Positions 42,996 through 45,842 of a DNA stretch of 45,842 nt are shown piece by piece. Position 1 is the first letter of the stretch. Every line of letters starts with the position of its first letter. The stretch is from an uncultured Alphaproteobacteria bacterium (lineage in GTDB: Bacteria; Pseudomonadota; Alphaproteobacteria; UBA7985; CAJQQZ01). The position numbers and the translations under genes were made by a program. The stretch covers positions 1 through 45,842 of the forward strand of contig CAJQQZ010000005.1 of assembly GCA_905480575.1 (NCBI GenBank), written 5' to 3'. The notes under the pieces are model-generated. The model worked only from the letters and a program-made list of their open reading frames with translations, was not told the DNA's origin and did not search any database.

Positions 42996-43598
42996 CTAAA
43001 TTGTCCCGCCACGGGACAGTACCTCTACAAGCCGATGTAAGTGTTCGCCTGGGCAGGCCGTTGGTGCACGATCTCCGTGACCAAAAACTTTGGAGGCTGG
43101 CAGCGAATATTTGCTTCGCATCTTTCCAACCAAACTCTGCAAAGCCAAACGCTGTTTGGCTCCAGGTTCTTCTCTATTGAAGTCCCCCTCAAGTACGATG
43201 TGGATCCTATTTGCTGGATTGTATCCGGTGTTGGTGTCACCTGCATATTTGAGATCCCTGCCCTCTGCGATCACGCCATGCATGTCGATGTAGAAATGAT
43301 AAGGGATATCTCCCCAGGGTTTGTTCCGCTGCGCGTGCGTTTGCAGTTTCCGCAGTTTTTGCCCAATGCTCTTATTACCGTCTTTGGGAAAACCGATATG
43401 GTGGATTACAATTTCCTTGATTCTGTGCCGCTTCATTCGCTGAGTTATTGGCGGCTTGGCATTCCAACTCTCGCGGCTAAGAATGAATTGAGACGCTGCA
43501 AACTGGGGGAAAACGCAAAGAAGCAGCCCGGACAACACAATGAGGGCAAGCAAAGAATTCAAATCAACACGTATTGAGTAGAACTGTCTGACCTTCAC
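42996..43598 (-). CDS. secreted PGRP-type N-acetylmuramoyl-L-alanine amidase (short paralogue)
   Basis: The 200-residue protein has an N-terminal hydrophobic signal or anchor (about 13-36) and an amidase_2/PGRP domain. Zinc and catalytic residues are at H66/H67 (IVIHHIGF), Y100 (DIPYHFYID), H174 (FGHGDRAPT) and C182 (TACPG). Thr two residues before the Cys is as in animal PGRPs, not the Lys of phage T7 lysozyme. It should cut peptide stems from peptidoglycan. The start is GTG 43598 without a good site. It is 13 bases after its paralogue, which has the same DTNTGYNPANRIHIVLEG. Confidence 0.88.
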   Translation of the reverse strand: MKVRQFYSIRVDLNSLLALIVLSGLLLCVFPQFAASQFILSRESWNAKPPITQRMKRHRIKEIVIHHIGFPKDGNKSIGQKLRKLQTHAQRNKPWGDIPYHFYIDMHGVIAEGRDLKYAGDTNTGYNPANRIHIVLEGDFNREEPGAKQRLALQSLVGKMRSKYSLPASKVFGHGDRAPTACPGEHLHRLVEVLSRGGTI

Positions 43599-43611
43599 GC
43601 TTTACTGTCCG

Positions 43612-44448
43612 TCAGTTTGAGCATGATCTAGAACCCGTTTCACCAAAATGTTCAAGGAAACGAGCTCGAGAGTTTTCACTATCAACGGAGAAAGACGTCC
43701 CGTTCGCCGCGTTATAGGCTTTTAACGACGCACGGCTCATAGGCCCCCAATCGCCGTCAACAACACCAGCATAGCATCCATGTGACAGCAGATGCGTTTG
43801 CGCCATCTCGTAGATTTCACCTAATCCGAAGCATTGCCCATCAAATTTCGCCCCAGTACAAGGGGCCACGTAGGAGCTGGCTAAGTCACTCGTTTGACCG
43901 GCGGCCATTTGACGAACTAACGGCAGCAGATTTTCGCCTGGGCAATCTGTAGACACATGATCCATATGACCAGAGATCTTGTGGCTGGGCACAGAGAACC
44001 GGTTTTGAAGGCTTCCCACCAAGGCAGCCATTGAAGAAATCTGGCCTGTACTGGGTACCTCGCCATCAAAATGGCCTTCTAGAACGATATGGATACGGTT
44101 AGCGGGGTTGTATCCCGTATTTGTGTCGCCGGAATACTTGAGCTCTCGCCCCTCCCCTATCTCACCATGCATATCAATGTAGAAGTGATAGGGTACGTCG
44201 CCCCAATTTTTCTTGCCCTGAGAAAACCCCTGTAAGCCTCTCAGCTTTTGTTTGAGGCTATACTTTTTCTGTTGTTTGACGCCGGTGTGATGAATCACGA
44301 TCTCTTTGATCGAGTGGTTTTTCATCCGGCTTGTGATGCCTGGCTTTGCTCCCCAGCTGTCACGGCTCACTATAGTCTGAGCCGTGACTGAACTGGTTGA
44401 AACTATAGCCAAAAGACCTACTAAAACGATCTTTGCTAAGGTTCTCAT
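43612..44448 (-). CDS. secreted PGRP-type amidase with C-terminal cysteine-containing PG-binding-like module
   Basis: The 278-residue protein has a signal peptide (1-24), a PGRP/amidase_2 domain (about 25-182) with H53/H54, Y87, H161 (SGHMDH) and C169 (TDCPG), and then a C-terminal module (about 195-275). The module contains HLLSHGCYAGVVDGDWG, like peptidoglycan-binding domain 1 but with paired cysteines. The same module form occurs in the next protein upstream. It should degrade peptidoglycan outside the cytoplasm. It is six bases after the Asn-rich gene, so all three are probably one operon. Confidence 0.9.
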   Translation of the reverse strand: MRTLAKIVLVGLLAIVSTSSVTAQTIVSRDSWGAKPGITSRMKNHSIKEIVIHHTGVKQQKKYSLKQKLRGLQGFSQGKKNWGDVPYHFYIDMHGEIGEGRELKYSGDTNTGYNPANRIHIVLEGHFDGEVPSTGQISSMAALVGSLQNRFSVPSHKISGHMDHVSTDCPGENLLPLVRQMAAGQTSDLASSYVAPCTGAKFDGQCFGLGEIYEMAQTHLLSHGCYAGVVDGDWGPMSRASLKAYNAANGTSFSVDSENSRARFLEHFGETGSRSCSN

Positions 44449-44454
44449 CCTCGT

Positions 44455-45417
44455 TTACTTACACGACTTCTTAACGTAAGCCGAAGACGCGCCTTGGCTG
44501 CGAGCATAGTTCTTGAAGTCCATGGCGCCGCTGTACGAGGTCGGACCATCAACAGAACAATACCAACCCGCTGTAAAGTTCGGGTAGTCTTGCTTGTTTG
44601 TGTAAATCACGCGACCGCCTACCAAGAGTGCCGCTGACTCTGCTGAATTATAGTTCTTTGTACAGGCGCTAATGCCAAACCAACCACAAATGGCGCCGGC
44701 ATTATTACCGCTGTTGTTGTTATTGTTGTTTGAAACCTTTTTCCGCACACAACGTCCATTTGAATTCAGGACTTTCCCAGAAGGACAGTTACAAATGTTA
44801 AAACCAGCGGCGTCGATGTCTTCAATCATTCGGGCGAACTGAGTAGAGTTACTTGATTTACGCAGGTTCGTACCCAGCTGGTTGTTTGCAGCAGCGATGG
44901 CTTTTGCGGTACGGCCACCCCAGACACCATCCGCGCGACCTACGCGACATCCATTGTCTGTAAGCGCTTCCTGCAACATCTTCGTCAATGCCCACTTGTC
45001 AGTGATACAATCGTTATTGCTGCTCCAATAGCCTGGACAATTAGAAATATTGTTGTTCTGGTTCGAATTGTTATTGGAATTGTTGTTAGAATTCGAGTTG
45101 TTATTCGAATTGCTGTTTGTATAGGAATTGTTGTTAGAGTTGTTATTTGAATTGGAACCGGTGTTCGTATTTGAGTTACTGTTGCCCTCGTTCTTGACAC
45201 AAGATTTATATTTAATCTTCGCAAGCTTCGCCGCTGTTGTTCCAGGATAGTCCTCGACAACGACTAGGTACATCTCACAATCACCACCCTCCTGGGCTAG
45301 TTTGTAAAACTCCAATGCTTCTTTGTTGTTTGCCTCTGACGTAACTGGATTAGCAACCATCATCAGCGGAGCTAGTAACAGCCCACCTGCCATCCAAAAC
45401 TTCAACTTACTCAACAT
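44455..45417 (-). CDS. secreted Asn-rich protein with PG-binding-like and SPOR-like segments
   Basis: I do not recognise this 320-residue protein as a whole. A signal peptide (about 1-28) is followed by a short helical region with two Cys (33-73), an Asn/Ser-rich linker (79-126), and a cysteine-containing module (128-213) with ALTDNGCRVGRADGVWGGRT that resembles a peptidoglycan-binding domain. A second Asn run (230-239) leads to a C-terminal region (244-319) whose GWYCSVDGP and SSAYVKKSC recall SPOR or YARHG modules. ATG 45417 has GGAGGA. It leads the amidase operon, so a role at the cell wall is likely. Confidence 0.8.
   Translation of the reverse strand: MLSKLKFWMAGGLLLAPLMMVANPVTSEANNKEALEFYKLAQEGGDCEMYLVVVEDYPGTTAAKLAKIKYKSCVKNEGNSNSNTNTGSNSNNNSNNNSYTNSNSNNNSNSNNNSNNNSNQNNNISNCPGYWSSNNDCITDKWALTKMLQEALTDNGCRVGRADGVWGGRTAKAIAAANNQLGTNLRKSSNSTQFARMIEDIDAAGFNICNCPSGKVLNSNGRCVRKKVSNNNNNNSGNNAGAICGWFGISACTKNYNSAESAALLVGGRVIYTNKQDYPNFTAGWYCSVDGPTSYSGAMDFKNYARSQGASSAYVKKSCK
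45040..45183. repeat. degenerate short tandem repeats encoding the Asn/Ser linker
   Basis: About 144 bases consist of imperfect repeats of a unit near GAATTGTTGTTA (plus strand), giving NNSN-type protein repeats. Unit lengths stay multiples of three, so slippage would change linker length without frameshift. The copies are diverged (for example GAATTGTTATTG, GAATTGCTGTTT). Confidence 0.75.
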
Positions 45418-45467
45418 TTCGGCTCCTCCATCACTTTTGTTAAGACAATTTCAATAATATAAAAATA

Positions 45468-45496
45468 CGCTAACACGGCGTGAAAGAATGTGTCAA
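45468..45496 (-). promoter_or_regulatory. possible promoter of the Asn-rich/amidase operon
   Basis: On the minus strand a perfect -35 box TTGACA (45491-45496) is 17 bases from TTAGCG (45468-45473), a weak -10. It lies about 50 bases before the start codon. The neighbouring IS21 end is 74 bases further upstream, so the promoter seems undamaged. Confidence 0.35.
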
Positions 45497-45574
45497 ATCG
45501 CACATAAGCCATCGTTAATTTCTGTTAAAAGGGTGGACAAAGCTACTTTCGAATTAGCTTCTATTAGTGTGTGC

Positions 45575-45595
45575 GGCGGTGCAAAATTAGTCCAC
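45575..45595 (+). repeat. IS21 end repeat, copy 1
   Basis: This 21-base unit begins GGCGGTGCAAAA and ends GTCCAC. It matches copy 2 (45622-45642) at 17 of 21 positions. Such repeats at IS21 ends are binding sites for the IstA transposase. Confidence 0.7.
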
Positions 45596-45621
45596 GGTAG
45601 CGGCGGCATTGTGTTGTCGCG

Positions 45622-45642
45622 GGCGGCGTAAAAGTCGTCCAC
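45622..45642 (+). repeat. IS21 end repeat, copy 2
   Basis: This 21-base unit begins GGCGGCGTAAAA and ends GTCCAC. It lies 47 bases after copy 1 in the same orientation, inside the presumed element end and 43 bases before the istA start. Confidence 0.7.
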
Positions 45643-45685
45643 TTTACCCCTTTCGTTTTATCGGGAGGGTTTGAGGATATACACC

Positions 45686-45842
45686 GTGGACATCTATTTG
45701 AAAGTTCGTCATGCTCATTTCGAGGAAGGCTTAAGCAGGCGACAAATTTCTCGTGATTTTGGTATCAGCCGAGACACTGTTTCCAAAATGTTGGCCTATT
45801 CCGAGCCACCTGGCTACAGGCGGATAGCCACCATTGCTCGCC
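45686..45842 (+). CDS. istA: IS21-family transposase IstA, N-terminal fragment
   Basis: The frame starts at GTG 45686, with GGGAGG upstream at 45663-45668, and runs off the window after 52 codons. The N-terminus VDIYLKVRHAHFEEGLSRRQ followed by ISRDFGISRDTVSKMLA is the helix-turn-helix of IS21 IstA transposases, with the YSEPPGYRR segment typical of the family. The catalytic DDE region is outside. The fragment is open throughout, so the element may be intact. Confidence 0.87.
   Translation, partial: MDIYLKVRHAHFEEGLSRRQISRDFGISRDTVSKMLAYSEPPGYRRIATIAR

Larger units (their letters stand above)
45570..45842 (+). mobile_element. left end of an IS21-family insertion sequence (truncated by the window)
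   Basis: The element begins with TGTGCGGCGG at 45570, followed by two long direct repeats of the kind seen in IS21 ends, and then the istA reading frame. The right part, including istB and the right end, lies outside the window. The boundary is inferred from the TGT start and repeats; no target duplication can be seen from one side. Confidence 0.75.

Noticed and set aside
43002-43018. Hairpin TGTCCCG/CGGGACA as a terminator for hpaR
   Set aside because: It lies within the last codons of the convergent amidase gene and no T-run follows on either strand.
45515-45528. CtrA-like site TTAA-N-TTAA
   Set aside because: The spacing between the two TTAA is six bases, whereas the CtrA consensus needs seven.

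Overview
The window looks like a chromosomal segment of an alphaproteobacterium of moderate GC content (roughly half G+C by eye). The reasons are the tRNA-Thr form, the class of TRAP transporter, the type III ornithine decarboxylase, a PA0069-type radical SAM protein, DUF3604/COG3964 proteins, and dense catabolic operons with ATGA or TAATG overlaps. This is inference from gene content; I cannot place it to a genus.

Layout. (1) 1-12.4 kb: a tRNA-Thr, then a leftward operon for a TRAP transporter (dctP-dctQ-dctM) followed by a PhyH-type oxygenase, a beta-hydroxyacid dehydrogenase and a DMT permease. It is divergent from a GntR/FCD regulator. Next comes an L-idonate/gluconate module (gnd-gntK-idnO leftward, idnD and a 2-hydroxyacid dehydrogenase rightward) that would take L-idonate via 5-ketogluconate, gluconate and 6-phosphogluconate to ribulose-5-phosphate. 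(2) 12.6-15.0 kb: a SulP anion transporter coupled to a two-domain universal stress protein. (3) 15.0-24.3 kb, all leftward: an enolase-superfamily enzyme, an NfsA-type flavoreductase, a DUF3604 metallohydrolase-like protein, a COG3964 amidohydrolase, an Hsp70-like ATPase, a LysE exporter, a chromosomal ccdAB pair with its own promoter, a fatty acid hydroxylase/sterol desaturase-type protein and a YCII protein. (4) 24.4-31.0 kb: a creatinase/DoeA-like M24 protein, a PA0069 radical SAM protein, an ornithine-type decarboxylase divergent from an Lrp regulator, and a ThDP decarboxylase-like enzyme paired with an agmatinase/guanidinobutyrase-type ureohydrolase. (5) 31.2-35.3 kb: a sugar aminotransferase, a GT2 glycosyltransferase, DUF1761, YtoQ and a second beta-hydroxyacid dehydrogenase. 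(6) 35.3-43.0 kb: a close mandelate-racemase homologue, a Nudix hydrolase and an MFS exporter, then the homoprotocatechuate meta-cleavage cluster (SDR, hpaD, hpaE, hpaF leftward; hpaG, hpaR rightward). (7) 43.0-45.8 kb: three secreted proteins (two tandem PGRP-type amidases and an Asn-rich, cysteine-containing protein), ending at the left end of an IS21-family element that runs off the window.

The most notable points are these. The mandelate-racemase homologue keeps the metal and His/Asp residues but has Arg where the KxK motif puts the second catalytic Lys. A COG3964-DUF3604-NfsA-enolase operon has no known joint function. A TRAP-PhyH-dehydrogenase operon sits beside the idonate genes. The secreted three-gene wall-hydrolase set shares a cysteine-containing peptidoglycan-binding-like module. 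CAAATTG repeats lie directly in front of the Lrp start. Functional statements rest on motif recognition by eye; no database search was possible.
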